DNA of 64,000 nucleotides from Austropuccinia psidii (taxonomy: Eukaryota; Basidiomycota; Pucciniomycetes; Pucciniales; Sphaerophragmiaceae). Positions 11,401-22,798 of the stretch are shown piece by piece (within the stretch, counting starts at the first letter, position 1; each line of letters starts with the position of its first letter). The DNA lies in contig JALGQZ010000007.1 of the NCBI GenBank assembly GCA_023105745.1, forward strand, positions 52,929,569-52,993,568. The letters are read 5' to 3'. The position numbers and the translations under genes were made by a program. The notes beneath the pieces were generated by a model. It had not been told where the DNA came from. It did not search any database and was given only the letters and a program-made list of their open reading frames with translations.

Positions 11401-13666
11401 TTGTCTAACATGGCACTTTTATTTATGAGAGGGCTTGGATACCCAAGAAATGAGCCAGAAATATGGCAAGGAATCAATAGAAGAGTAATAAGACAACCAC
11501 CTGCTGAATCAAATAACCAGAAAGGGACTTACCATCAGGAATATTCTGCCAAAAGTCACATTCCATACCAAATTCAGCCAAGTCCAATCAAAAAATTTCA
11601 AAGATGCAGGGAAGTTTACTAATATGCATCTACTCCTGAAAGGGTTGTTTACATGGAGTATGGACACCCAACCTTTCACCATGGCAGTATAATGGGAAGA
11701 AATTGGAACAATGAGTAAGGAAATATGAATCAATCCAATGACTTTCCAAAAGCTTCTGAAAGAGATGAAAAGTTAGGATCTCAACAGATATTTTATACTC
11801 TTTGAAGAGAAAGAAAGCTGAATCAGAAGAAATCAGGAAGAAATCCAAGCAATGAAGAATTCTTGGCATATCAAAGATCTCAATGATATTCAGGAACACC
11901 AAGGCATTCAGGAAGAAATTCTATCCTCTCCAAAACAGTACAAAAGCTACAGGACTTAAAATACAAAGGAATTTTTTTCCAAGACTCTCAAGTCATCCCT
12001 GGTAGCTTCTAGCAGAGGAAATAAAGCCCAAATAGTAAAAAAAGAATTTTTTGAGAAAAGAAAAGATAAAATCAGATCCTTTGATGAAACAATTAATAAA
12101 ACTATTCCAAAAAGTACAAAAAGTCAAAAAGGAACTGTGAATAACAATAGTGTTTCTAGCTCAAAATAAATTGATCCTCAGATTAGGCCTATTGATGATA
12201 AAATAACCCCTCATAAATTTGAAACAAATGATTCCAGAGGTAGTAGTTTCACATGATCCAAAATGGGCAAATTAAAGGAATGGAAATCTTATTTTGTACA
12301 ATAACTTAGTTCTGAAATGAAAAAACTAAAGGAAGAAAATGCCTTCCAACCCGCAGAAATCAAAAAATTGAATACAAATCTATCAAGAATTTGAAAAGAA
12401 AGACAGACAGTTGAACTCAATTCTAGAGGAACAAAAAATTGTGAGAAGAGATTTAAGAAACATCCAACATCACCACAAAAGCCTGGGAAAAGTAGTGGAT
12501 TTTCTCTATGAAAAGTAGGAACAAGAAGATACTTTCTTCTTTAAAACAAATCAAGGTGATAAACACATCACCAAGCTCAAAGCGTTAAAAGAGGAAGAGG
12601 AATCAGAAAACCAAGTTTCTGCATACCAGGATCTAAGTTTAAAATTTTACTCTATTTACCAAGATGATGTAAACCTCAGTTTCTCTGGGAAACAAGCACT
12701 GAAAAAATGACCTGAAGTGGTAAATTTCCCAAGACTCTCAGGAGTTGGAGAGTATGATCACATGGAAATCATTGATTATATTGATTGACTCTTTGTTGAT
12801 CTTCCAAAGATACCAGGCTTGGATAATAAAAAGACTCAAAACTAAACTCAGAGGCTATGCCAACATATGGTAAACTGAAATGAAGAAAATACCTTTCACG
12901 AAAAGATGACCATGGTGGAGGAACACGATTTTACAAAATTATAGCAGTGGTACTTGGATTTAGAAAAAAACCATCTCTTTTGAGAGTCACAGATACTCTA
13001 CAGAGAAAGACCCATATTAATTATGCCTTAAACAAACCAAAAGACTCAAATCTATTGATTCAAAAATTAAAATAAAGATGATAAAGCAAAATCTTCTGAA
13101 AAAGCTTTCAGGAGACTTTGAACATGCAGTAAATTGAAAATGCAGAAAACTAAGAAGAATTGAGACATAGAACATTTCACATAAGGTGGCAGAAAAAATA
13201 AATCAACTAGAAGTTGTCCACTATATAGGTCACATGATAGCAGAGGATTACCAAATCTACTCTTTGAAAAAGACATCAAACTACCAATAGTGAGAACACA
13301 CCAAAGAGAATAAACACATTTCATAGTTTTGGATCACCTGACCATTATACATATAATTGCCCCAGAGGAAAAAGGAAACTATTTTCAATAGAGAAAGAGT
13401 CAGTGGAAGAACACACAATGTACAAATCTTACTCTGAAAGTATGGGAAATAGGCCAAGAGAGGATTCAGACAGTGACTCAGAACCTATTGAGCAATATGT
13501 ATTGGAGTATGAAAATGAGAAACCAGAATCAATCCTGGAAAACTCTTTGAAACCTGAACACAGTCAATCTCAAAATGGGGAAGACCTTAGTGGGAGCATC
13601 ACTTATTCCAAAGATCATTTGGAAAATCCCAAAATGGGTATGGCCTTTATTCACAGAGAAAAATAA
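11401..13666 (+). pseudogene. gag: Gyp-D Gag, heavily decayed
   Basis: Translation in shifting frames gives the Gag core LSGVGEYDHMEIIDYID near 12735-12785, a TMVEEHDF-like remnant of the W-rich stretch, and LSGDFEHAVN near 13110. An acidic tail (13403-13666, with DSDSDSEPIEQ) has the composition of Gag C-tails in the relative Gyp-F. The spacing to Gyp-F gag (EYDHMKLIDY and GELGHAVK there) is alike, so Gyp-D and Gyp-F belong to one lineage. A FGSPDHYTYNCP-type zinc knuckle is only guessable near 13330-13370. Many stops and shifts; it encodes nothing useful now. Confidence 0.65.
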
Positions 13667-14028
13667 AATCGTGATGTGTAGATTGATAATAAAAATAATT
13701 CTTTTATTTCTGACACAGGAGAAACTTTCTCAGTGGTATCCAAGGAATAGTGGGACAAAGAATACCGAATGTGGCATGCAGAAATACTTGTAACAAAAAA
13801 AATAATTTAAAAGTGCTTCAGGAAAGATGAAGTCACTTGGAATAATCCAAAAAGTGCCTATAATACCAAAAACAATGCAAACCTCAGATTAAACATGGAA
13901 TTCGTGGTACTTGGAAACTCTGAGAGTGATGGATTATTGATAGGTAAATTTTACCACAGCATATATGGCATAAGAATACATAATTCCACAGAGAATCACT
14001 TGAAACTTGGGGAAGAAAAGGAAAAAAG
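13640..14028 (+). pseudogene. Gyp-D retropepsin remnant, part 1
   Basis: After the acidic Gag tail comes KMGMAFIH, then in another frame ISDTGETFSVVSKE near 13700-13750, which carries a DTG active-site triad. The C-terminal part at 13893-14028 reads LNMEFVVLGN, then LLIGKFYHSIYGIRIHN; LLIGKFY corresponds to the second protease motif (ILGNDYL in Gyp-B). The frame is cut at 14028 by Cop-1 and goes on at 19169 (STTFKLTTPIKSKD...) for about 25 codons. Frameshifts and stops inside. Confidence 0.6.
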
Positions 14029-14598
14029 TGTTGAAAGTGAAGAAAAACGTGTTGAAAGAGAAGAAAAACGAGTAGCTGAAATCTAGAGATCACACGTGAA
14101 AAACACAGCTGAATGTGAAATTGAAAATTTTCTCTCAAACAAAGAATGACGTAATGATCATTCAGATGATCATTACTATAAAAAAGCCCACTTAAGCACT
14201 TCCATCTTTTTCCTCGGAGAACTCCAATCATAAGTTAATTTAACACTTAGAATTAAATTATTGTATACTTAAAGCATACTTCCTTGTCACTTTTTCTTTG
14301 TTCTCCCCAACACATTAGTGTGTTGTAAAACGTGACTCATTTATTCTTAATCATTCACTTATTATTATTAACACAGGTAAGTTGTTTTCCAAATTACAAA
14401 TGAAATACTCAAATTGACTTGATATTTATTACAAACATAGTAGTTACACAAATCGTCTAATTCAACAGTACCTTCACTATAATTCTTTTGTATCATCTTT
14501 TCACCTTTCAGGTAGACTTGTTTTCTTTATTTTTTTATTGTACTAAAAACTTCAATGTTGTTGATGAAATACAACATCTTTCAGTTTGCATCCTAATA
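14029..14598 (+). mobile_element. Cop-1 5' LTR
   Basis: It starts TGTTGAAAGTG and ends TTTGCATCCTAATA. It matches the 3' LTR along its length with a few per cent of differences and small indels. It contains the promoter described at 14147-14186. After it, 14599-14659 is a short leader up to the Gag ATG. Confidence 0.9.
14147..14186 (+). promoter_or_regulatory. Cop-1 LTR promoter: CRE-like site, palindrome, TATA box
   Basis: TGACGTAA (14147-14154) has the form of an ATF/CREB half-site. It overlaps a perfect inverted repeat with 11-bp arms, GTAATGATCAT (14151-14161) and ATGATCATTAC (14166-14176), around TCAG. The TATA-like CTATAAAAAAG follows at 14176-14186. The same arrangement is unchanged in the 3' LTR at 18716-18755, although the flanks have diverged. 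I infer the core promoter and a dimeric activator site. Confidence 0.5.
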
Positions 14599-14659
14599 GA
14601 TTTACAGTCTCGAGGCTCTGAGCAAGAATCCCAAAACTGATAGGTGAAAAGAAATCACA

Positions 14660-16213
14660 ATGACCGACAAACTACTGGAGGCCAAAGACAGCTCAAATAT
14701 TCCAGTACTCAACGGTCTCAATTATAGTGAATGGTATCGAAGAATCAAAATCTTCCTTCGATCCAAAGAGCTACTTGATGTATGTATCAATCAAGTTGAT
14801 GCTGATGCTAACACTGCTGTTAAAAACAAGTGGGCAAAAGTTAGCAGTGATGCAATTAGCTTCATCTCTAGCAAATTGGATCCCACTGTCTTTGCAGAAG
14901 TCATAGACGATGAAACTATTGATGATGCGTATCTACTGTGGAATAAAATTAATGAGCAATATGCCTCTAAAACCGCGATAAATAGAGGCAGAGTTGTGAT
15001 GGACTGGGTAGCCATTTCGTACAAAGGTAACCTTGATGACTTCATCATAAAATGTCAAAAGACCATGATTGATATGGCCTCAGTAAACATTAAAATCCCT
15101 CCAGATGTTCTCTCATACTGGATTCTTGGAAAATTACGTGACGATAGCAATATGTATCATCTCGCTGATAGTCTAGCCATGTCACCAGATGCTACTGAAA
15201 ATCACAATACCACTCTTAATCGTCTTCAGAGCTTTGCACGTCACCAGGAGTCTAAACACCACTCATCAGCACCTGAAAAGAACTCTGCAGCTTTGATCAC
15301 AGCAACAAACGTGAATACTCAATTTCCAAGCAAAATGGTCTACTTTTGTGCAAATGGAACTCACAATCCATTGAATACCACACATAAACCTAACAGATGT
15401 TATGTTGAATTTCCGCATCTTTGTCCAAAAAGGAAAAATGAAAAGGACAAAGAGAACTCCTTGACAAAATCTTCACCGACCACTCACCTATCCACTGCAC
15501 AGGCTTTGATGACCAACCTAAAGATGGAATCATTGAGTTCACAAGTAATAATAGATTGTGCAGCCACTCATCATATGTTCAATCAAAAATCTTTCTTTTC
15601 TGAACTCTCTGAAATGACACCTTTTGTTTTTTCAACTGGCGATCCTTCCAGTACACCTCATGGTGAAGGAATAGGATCAGTGAGCTTGAAGATTAATGGT
15701 AGCACAATCGAGTTGAAGGGATGTCTATATGCTCCACAAATATCCAAAAATCTTATCAGCTTGCTCCAAATATTTGATGAAGACATCACAATTTGCAAAC
15801 TGCCAGCCAACCTATTTGAAATCATAAGTCAGGATTTTAAAATCACTGGAGAAATAGCTGATCGATTGCTGGTGGTTGATTGTAATCCTCCACAATCTAA
15901 CTTAACAACATCCTATCCATGGCATCAAAGATTAGGGCATCCATCAAATAAAACCTTGAAGACTCTTGGACTGTCTCCTTTAAACGATTCTTGTCAAATT
16001 TGCATGCGTGGTAAATCAACATTGCTACCATTTTTAGGACAATTTGACAAATTCAATCAAACCCTTGAATGTGTTCATCTGGACCTTGTTGGTCCAATAT
16101 CACCTCCCTCAGTTTCTGGTCACAGATATTTTCTTACAATAGTTGATCAATTTTCTTCATATAAAACAGTTAAATGTTTAAAAAGAAAGAGAACTTCTAT
16201 GAGGAATTTGTGA
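14660..16213 (+). pseudogene. Cop-1 Gag-protease-integrase, first frame
   Basis: ATG at 14660. Residues 1-190 have the features of Copia Gag (LNGLNYSEWYRRIKIFLRS near 18-37, typical of the UBN2/retrotran_gag group). The protease loop reads VIIDCAATHHM where Copia elements have (I/V)DSGA(S/T)HHM, so Ser-Gly of the active site became Cys-Ala. Next come WHQRLGHPSNKTLKTLGL (GAG-pre-integrase) and the integrase zinc finger CQICMRGK. The first catalytic Asp lies in VHLDLVGPI. The frame breaks at about 16180 and the integrase goes on in another frame. No intact CCHC knuckle is seen; the CANGTHNPLNTTHKPNRC stretch near residues 227-244 is the expected place. Confidence 0.85.
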
Positions 16214-16879
16214 ATTGGAAGACATTTGCTGAAAATTTACACGATAAACGAATAAAAAGAGTTATATCCGATAAAGGAGGAGAATTTGAAAATATGTCAT
16301 TTAAAATGTTAGCATTGAAATGTGGATTCACTCATGATTGCTCACCTACAGCAACTCCTCAGCACAACTGCTTTGCAGAGAGAGCTAATCAAACTATACT
16401 CGATAAAGCGAAGTGTCTGCTGATTGGATCAAACTTGCCTAAACATTATTGGGCCAAAGCTGTCAATACCGCCAACTCCGTCACGAGATAAACTATCTCT
16501 TTTTTCCTTATGGTCAAACAGGTCATCAAGAATAAAGCGCATTAAAACTTTTGGTTGTAAAGCAGTGATTTTAATTACCAAACATTTACAATCATGGAAA
16601 TTCTCTCCATCTGGAGAAGATGGAATACTGCTTGGTTATGAAAATAAAAATTCTGCTTACAGAATACTTAGAATCAGAGACAGGACTATTGTCATCACAA
16701 GGCATGCTCTGTTTGCAGAAAATCACTTTCCTTCTATTGATTCAAATCCTAATAGTGAACCTCATTCTGATAGATGGATTGATCTTTGTGAAGAAAGGGA
16801 TGAGTGCATCAGCAATGAAGAAATATTGACAGATCAAGGATCATCTGAAATCACAGAGGGTGCTGAATGTCTTCAATAA
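16174..16879 (+). pseudogene. Cop-1 integrase core, remaining frames
   Basis: 16202-16491 continues the integrase: VISDKGGEFENMSF carries the second catalytic Asp, and PQHNCFAERANQTILDKAKC the catalytic Glu region. A shift near 16480 leads to the frame 16424-16879, with FGCKAVILI, GEDGILLGYENKNSAYRI and an acidic linker, the conserved C-terminal region of Copia integrases before RT. Two frameshifts (about 16190 and 16485) split one original domain; catalytic residues themselves look present. Confidence 0.8.
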
Positions 16880-18538
16880 CAAGGCGAAGAATTTGCTCAA
16901 GACGCAACACCCGATGATAGACCTATAAGGCTGAGAGTAGTGGGTCCACAACATCCAACAATCATCAGTGGGGACATTTCTCAATCAAACATACTTCTGT
17001 ACTCTCGTTGACCAAAACCCTTTGTCACAGTGAAAGATGGAGACCCTATCTCCTATCAAAGTGCTCTTTCTGACAGCCACTGTGAAGATTGGAAGAAAGT
17101 TATTTCCAAAGAACTAAATTCAATGGAGAACTTGAAAGTATGGTCAGTTGTTGACTTAAAACCGTCAATGAAGCTAGTAGGCACCACTTGGGTGTTTAGA
17201 ACTAAACAAGATGTCATGAATAGAATCACCGAGTACAAAGCTTGACTTTGTGCTCAGGGATTCTCACAAACCTTGGGGGTTGATTACTCAAAATCCTTTG
17301 CACCTACTGGACGTTTGAACTCTTTGAGAACACTGATTGCTTTCTCTGCTATGAAGGGGCTTGAATTTCAGCAAATGGATGTTAAAAGTGCATTCCTGAA
17401 TGCGCCCCTTACAGAAGATGTCTACCTCTCAATACCTCAAGGCATTCCTCTTGACAAGAAAAGGGTCTGCCTAAAGCTTCACAAGGCCATTTATGGCTTG
17501 AAGAAAGCTCCTCTTGCCTGGTACAATAGATTGATGGTGTGGTTAAAATAAATAAATTTCAAATCTTCAATCTCAGATCCATGTGTGTTCTAATGCTGCA
17601 GCACTAACCCTGTGTGGTTGTTTTACATGTTGACGACCTTGCCATTTTTGGCAGAGAACTATCACATTTCAAATCCAAAATTAAAAAGGAATTTTAGGTT
17701 AATGACATGGGCACTTTTGAGCTGATGCTGGGAATAAGTATATGTCATCTCAGTGATAGTGTACTTCTTTCACAAGCTCATTACACAGAATCACTTCTTG
17801 ATCAGTATGGCATGAGTGACTGTTGACCTCTTGTCACTCCTATGATACCAAATCAACATCTGGATAAAGCAGCTGAGGACAATGTTGTTGCATTTAAAAA
17901 TCTAAATGTCAACTATTGAAGCGCTATTGGCTGTCTCAGCTATTTGAGCACTGCAAATCGTCCTGAGATTTCTTTTTCTGTCAGTAGTCTATCGCAGTTT
18001 CTGGAAAATCCGGGAATTCAGAATTGGAATGCCTTCATCCATGTATTACAATACCTAAAGGGCATCTCCTCTTTTTTTCTGATGTATCAACGTCACCAGG
18101 AAGCAAGAGTTGTTGCCTATTCTGATGCAGATTGAGGGAACTGTAGGATCACCAGGCGATCAACTACAGGATTTGTGATACTGATAGGTGATTGCTTGGT
18201 CACTTGGAAAACACGGAAACAGCCAACTGTATCCTTGTCAACCAGTGAGGCGGAGTACAAGGTGCTAGCTGATCTCAGCACTGAAGTTCTTTGGCTTAGA
18301 CAATTAATTCAAGAACTCAATCTAATGACAATCTAAAGACCTGTGATGATCTTTGATGACAATCAAGGTTGGATTTAATACTGCAAATGGAGATTACAAC
18401 TCATATGGGAGGAGGATGAAGCACATCGAGATACAGTTGCACTTCATCAAGGAAGTAATTAAGTTGAAGAAGATAGAGGTACTTTATGTACCATCATGTG
18501 AAATGTTAGCTGATTTTTTAACAAAATCAGTATGTTGA
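16880..18538 (+). pseudogene. Cop-1 reverse transcriptase and RNase H
   Basis: The RT starts in frame at 17030 (ALSDSHCEDWKKVISKELNS, then VGTTWVFRTKQD) and contains GVDYSKSFAPTGRLNSLRTL and DVKSAFLNAPL. The catalytic box reads HVDDL at 17626-17640 in the next frame (Copia consensus YVDD). RNase H follows with YSDAD, RRSTTGFV, STSEAEYKVLADLS and MLADFLTKSV at 18500-18536. Stops at 17243, 17824, 17917 and 18133 are all TGA, at places where Copia proteins carry Arg, Lys/Arg, Arg and Trp. Frameshifts lie near 17560 and 18360. The domain set is complete but not translatable. Confidence 0.85.
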
Positions 18539-18580
18539 CCGGCACTGCAAAAGTGCTTACTCAGTTTGGGGGTTCTTTGT

Positions 18581-18597
18581 CAGAGAGAAAAGGGGGG
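18581..18597 (+). promoter_or_regulatory. Polypurine tract of Cop-1
   Basis: AGAGAGAAAAGGGGGG abuts the 3' LTR start TGTTG at 18598. Its place and composition fit the plus-strand primer. Confidence 0.75.
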
Positions 18598-19163
18598 TGT
18601 TGAAAGTGAAGAAAAACGTGTTGAAAGAAAAGAAAAACGAGTAGCTGAAAGCCAGAGATCACACGTGAAAAACACAGATGAATTTGAAATTGAAAATGCT
18701 CTCTCAAACAAAGAATGACGTAATGATCATTCAGATGATCATTACTATAAAAAAGCCCACTTAAGCACTTCCATCTTTTTCCTCGGAGAACTCCAATCAT
18801 AAGTTAATTTAACACTTAGAATTAAATTATTGTATACTTAAAGCATACTTCCTTGTCACTTTTTCTTTGTTCTCCCCAACACATTAGTGTGTTGTAAAAC
18901 GTGACCCATTTATTCTTAATCATTCACTTATTATTATTAACACAGGTAATTTGTTTTCCAAATTACAAATGAAATACTCAAATTGACTTGATATTTATTA
19001 CATAGTAGTTACACAAATCGTCTAATTCAACAGTACCTTCACTATAAGTCTTTTGTATCATCTTTTCAACTTTCAGGTGGACCTGTTTTCTTTATTTTTT
19101 TATTGCACTAAAAACTTCAATTTTGTTGATGAAATACAAAATCTTTCAGTTTGCATCCTAATA
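18598..19163 (+). mobile_element. Cop-1 3' LTR
   Basis: 566 bp, same ends as the 5' LTR, followed by the duplication AAAAG and then by Gyp-D protease sequence. It carries the same palindrome and TATA box (18720-18755). Confidence 0.9.
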
Positions 19164-19374
19164 AAAAGTACTACTTTCAAACTGACAACCCCAATCAAAT
19201 CAAAAGATATTCCAATAAGAGGATATGAGAAAACAAAAGAATAAACCACCAGAAAAAGACCAGGGGGTAAAAGTGGAGAATATTTCAGATCAAGATTCTC
19301 AGTTGAAGGGATAAAGAGCCTCCATGAGGACAAAGGATTCTCATCAATGATGAGCCTTTTTTGGAGGGAGGGTA
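19164..19374 (+). pseudogene. Gyp-D protease tail, non-coding remainder and polypurine tract
   Basis: 19169-19244 continues the interrupted frame for about 25 codons and stops. The next 120 bp show no recognisable domain; the RT and integrase expected here are absent. GGAGGGAGGGTA at 19363-19374 is the polypurine tract just before the 3' LTR. Confidence 0.5.
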
Positions 19375-20529
19375 GGTCTTCCTGTTACTCCAAACAGAGC
19401 ACCAGCTTTACATCCAAATAACATAAGTAATGGTATGGCAAGTATTGGAAAGGACAAGCCAGTAAAGGTATAAATATATACAAGAAAATCCACAAATATA
19501 AATTTAGCAACCTTATTCAAATAGGATAAGAAATGACAAAACTATACCCTGTCAAAGTAAGACCAAATAAGCAAAAAACCTATTTTCCCCTCTCATTCAG
19601 CTTACTCATATTTAGTTAAAACCACACTAAAGTTTTATCTTTCTTAAAGCTCTCAAAATGAGCTATCCAATGTTACCACAAATTTATTTGGAGAATTCCT
19701 ACTTCAGGAGGTACTGCTACACCACCTTTATGTACTAAGAGCCCTCCAAAGGTCCAAGAGGGCTGACAAAAAACTGTACAAAAGTCTAACCAATTTTAAT
19801 ATCTAAACAGGAGCATTGATTTTAGATACATGAGACATCTGTATATTAAAAATTGGAAGAGAGATCTTGGTTCAAAGGCTAATTACTCAAAAGACAGGAA
19901 TTCAGACAATAGCAATAGGACAAAGCCCTTTTATCTTTGTCATATATTCATACAGCTGTAAAGTGAAGTACACCAAGCTGTAAAGCTAAGGAATCCCTAA
20001 ATATATGTATCATTTGAATTCTGGTATTCTCTAAATTGGAAGAGATATCTTGCTTGGAATTTTCTGAAGCCACATACTGATGTACAAAAATAAATCAAAA
20101 AGCTTGAAACCCTTATAACTTCTGCTATCTTGAAGAAGGGTGCATATGAAGAATGAAAAATTGAAGAGCTCATCAAGAATTTCAATTGTATGCTCTTGTA
20201 TTCTTGATATCTTGAAAGCTGAGGGAGATTTCTTGGTTGAAGGCTTTTTAACCTAAACTGGTCTGTACAAATTCTATATCAACCAGTACTGGCTTGAAAC
20301 TTAAAATGATGTGTTTTGGAAGCTTAACCCTCCCAGAATGACTAATGTTAGTCTTCCAAACAGCCTTTTGACATCAGAACAGTGCTGAAGGGACTGTAAA
20401 GAGTTTTGCTACCCTGTCTCAATCCAGAATGATCATTTTTGGTTCCAAAACCACAATTCTGACTATGCTGATTTCAGAATTGAAAATACAAAACCAAAGC
20501 CCAGCCTCCAGAGTGAAAATATGCACTCT
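19375..20529 (+). mobile_element. Gyp-D 3' LTR, first part
   Basis: It starts GGTCTTCCTGTTACTCC (from TGTCAGCCTGTGACTCC) and aligns with 8229-9380. It stops at ACTCT (20525-20529), the target duplication of Gyp-E. The LTR resumes at 33321 with the second ACTCT. Minus-strand open frames inside are chance. Confidence 0.8.
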
Positions 20530-22330
20530 TGCAAGCCTTAGAGGTATTTTAATTTACCCAAAAGAGCACATATAATAAAATAAGATATGAATATAAATAA
20601 AGGTAATCTATTTACATTATCAAATTTAGAATGGAATATAAATATAAATTTATATATAAAAATTAAAATTTAATTATAATTTAACAATAAAATGACGTTA
20701 AATTTTCAAATTGTGAAAACACATTTTTACTTGAAAAAATTAAGTAAAAATGAATTTGGAACAAAAATATCAAAATTGAAATATTTTTGGAGAAAAGTTA
20801 AATAAAAATTATCATAACTTTTTATCCAACAAATACACATATGAAAATTATTTCACCATTTGATTCCTCATAAAAATTAAGGTGGGGTCACCTCTGGATA
20901 AAATCTCTGTGACTCAACTCTAAATAAGCTTAAATTAAGTTTTTAGTATTTTCTGTACCAACGTTGAGAATACCCAAAGCCTTAATTCAATTCACATCAC
21001 ATGTGGTGTTAACAATCAATTTTTGTGTTAAAATTGAGGTGTTATGTGTAGTTTAGAAGCTATGAGGAACTGAAGTATTTTCAATTGAATTGTCAAGATG
21101 TGCCCATGTATTACATAAGTGAGCTGTAATTTACATCTGAGGTGTCAACTATTACAGTAAGTGTACTGTAAAGCTCAATTGAATTACATATATAAATTAA
21201 AAGTATAATACATGATGAGGAATTAAAGGAAAAATAAGTTGGAAAGATGAATTTGGGGGGGAAGGAACTCTAGCTCTAAGGGGGAGCCAGACCCCCAAAA
21301 TCCTTTCTGACAGGCATGAGATGTCAAAATCAATGCAAACGTTCATCACTTGTTGCCTATAATTGAGTCACAGGATCTGTGACTCAATTGATGATGAGGT
21401 TTTGATACCAACCAGGGCAGTTTCAACTGTTACCAAGAGGGTAAAACTAACCTTAAGTTAAAACAACGTTAGTGAAAATAGCTTTAACTAGTTTTTACAT
21501 CTCTTACACACATTTTGACGTGTCTTGAAGGATCTAGACCAGGTATTACTATAGTAATGGGTGATTTAAGGGTCTAAAATGGATAAAACCAGCCCTTTTT
21601 TGATCTAAACAAGGGATCAATGATGCCATAATTTGCTTTTATGTTGTCAGAGTGTTTTCCACAACTGACAAGAGTAAATTTTGCTTTTGGATTAAGAAAA
21701 TTGATGGCTATAAAAGAATGTCTTCTTTGCCCCACTTTTTTCTTCATATTAGACTCTTTTCCTTTTAAAATTAGTTTAAACACTGTTAAAGCAATAAATA
21801 AAAGATTCCAACCAAGTTTTTTAATAATTTTAAACCTTTTAACCACATGAAAAAAACATTCTAATCATTGTTTGTAACTCTTATAATCATTTTTACCCCT
21901 GAACCACCCCACAAGTGAATTAAAGCATCTTTCATAACTGTAAACCTTGTCACTTTGTTTCCAAATTCACTCTGGTCACTTTTGGGTGTGTTTTCTCTTT
22001 AATAATCTTTTAAAGCCTTTTCTCTTTAATTAATTTATTGCAGTTCTTTACTCAATTAATTCCAATTGAAATTGCTCTTGAAGAAGTTTCTTTTGTAGCC
22101 TTGAATATCTCTTGTAGAGTATTTTTGGATAAATTTTTATTGTTGGTAAAACAATAAATCTTTAGAATATTATTGTTTTATACTTATAAAGTTAAAAACA
22201 ATAAAATTGGCATGTTTCCTCTTAAAAATACTATTTCATACTATGTTTAATCAACTTTTTACCTTAGACAAATTTTTAGGATTGGAAAAGTACTTGATTT
22301 TCAATCAAATTTTCATATCCACACCTTACA
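20530..22330 (+). mobile_element. Gyp-E 5' LTR
   Basis: It starts TGCAAGCCTTAGAGG (second T of TGTG changed to C) and ends ATCCACACCTTACA; 1.80 kb. It matches 30118-31666 plus 33110-33320. Open frames inside (21574-21850 on both strands) recur in all Gyp-E LTRs by homology and are not genes. Confidence 0.85.
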
Positions 22331-22345
22331 TTTGGGTGCCCAGCC
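22331..22345 (+). promoter_or_regulatory. Primer-binding site of Gyp-E
   Basis: TTTGGGTGCCCAGCC directly follows the LTR terminus; it is the same site as in Gyp-A and Gyp-B with three changes. Confidence 0.6.
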
Positions 22346-22798
22346 AATATATTTTACCTTTGAAGTGATTTTTACTCTTTTTAAATCTTTCTTCATTATA
22401 TTTCAAAATTTAAAAACATATAAAAAATTCTTATAATTCAAAAAATCCATAAAAAACAAAATCTTTCATATTATAAGTGAGGGTTTATTTTTCATTTCTC
22501 TTTTGAAAAAATCATTTTTTGCTTGATCAATTGGCTTTTTCATTAATTTTATTGTCTTAAAATGTGGTAAGTCAAGAAAATATTGAAAAATCTTCAACAG
22601 TAACCAGAATTATTCCTTCAAGTACTGTTAATTCTCACCATAATAGTACAGTTATTATAACTCAGAAGAATCAACCGGAGCCAATTTCTTCTGAATTAAT
22701 TAACTTGAATAAGTAAGCCTCTTCAGAAAGCAAATCATTTGGCCAATAGTAAGCTTTTGATGTAACATTACTATTTTTAAGCTTTTTTAATCATAAAT

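Larger units (their letters stand above)
14029..19163 (+). mobile_element. Cop-1: complete Ty1/Copia element, inactive
   Basis: Two LTRs of about 570 bp (14029-14598, 18598-19163) flank a single Gag-Pol region in the Copia order: gag, protease, integrase, RT, RNase H. The target duplication AAAAG is exact (14024-14028 and 19164-19168). The termini are TGTTG...CCTAATA, so the element ends in TA rather than CA. It sits in the protease of Gyp-D in the same direction. Frameshifts and TGA stops inactivate it. Confidence 0.9.

Noticed and set aside
21574..21850. Overlapping frames on both strands, repeated at 31150-31396 and 49908-50190
   Set aside because: They recur only because the Gyp-E LTR recurs; no start or codon bias, and they shift between copies.
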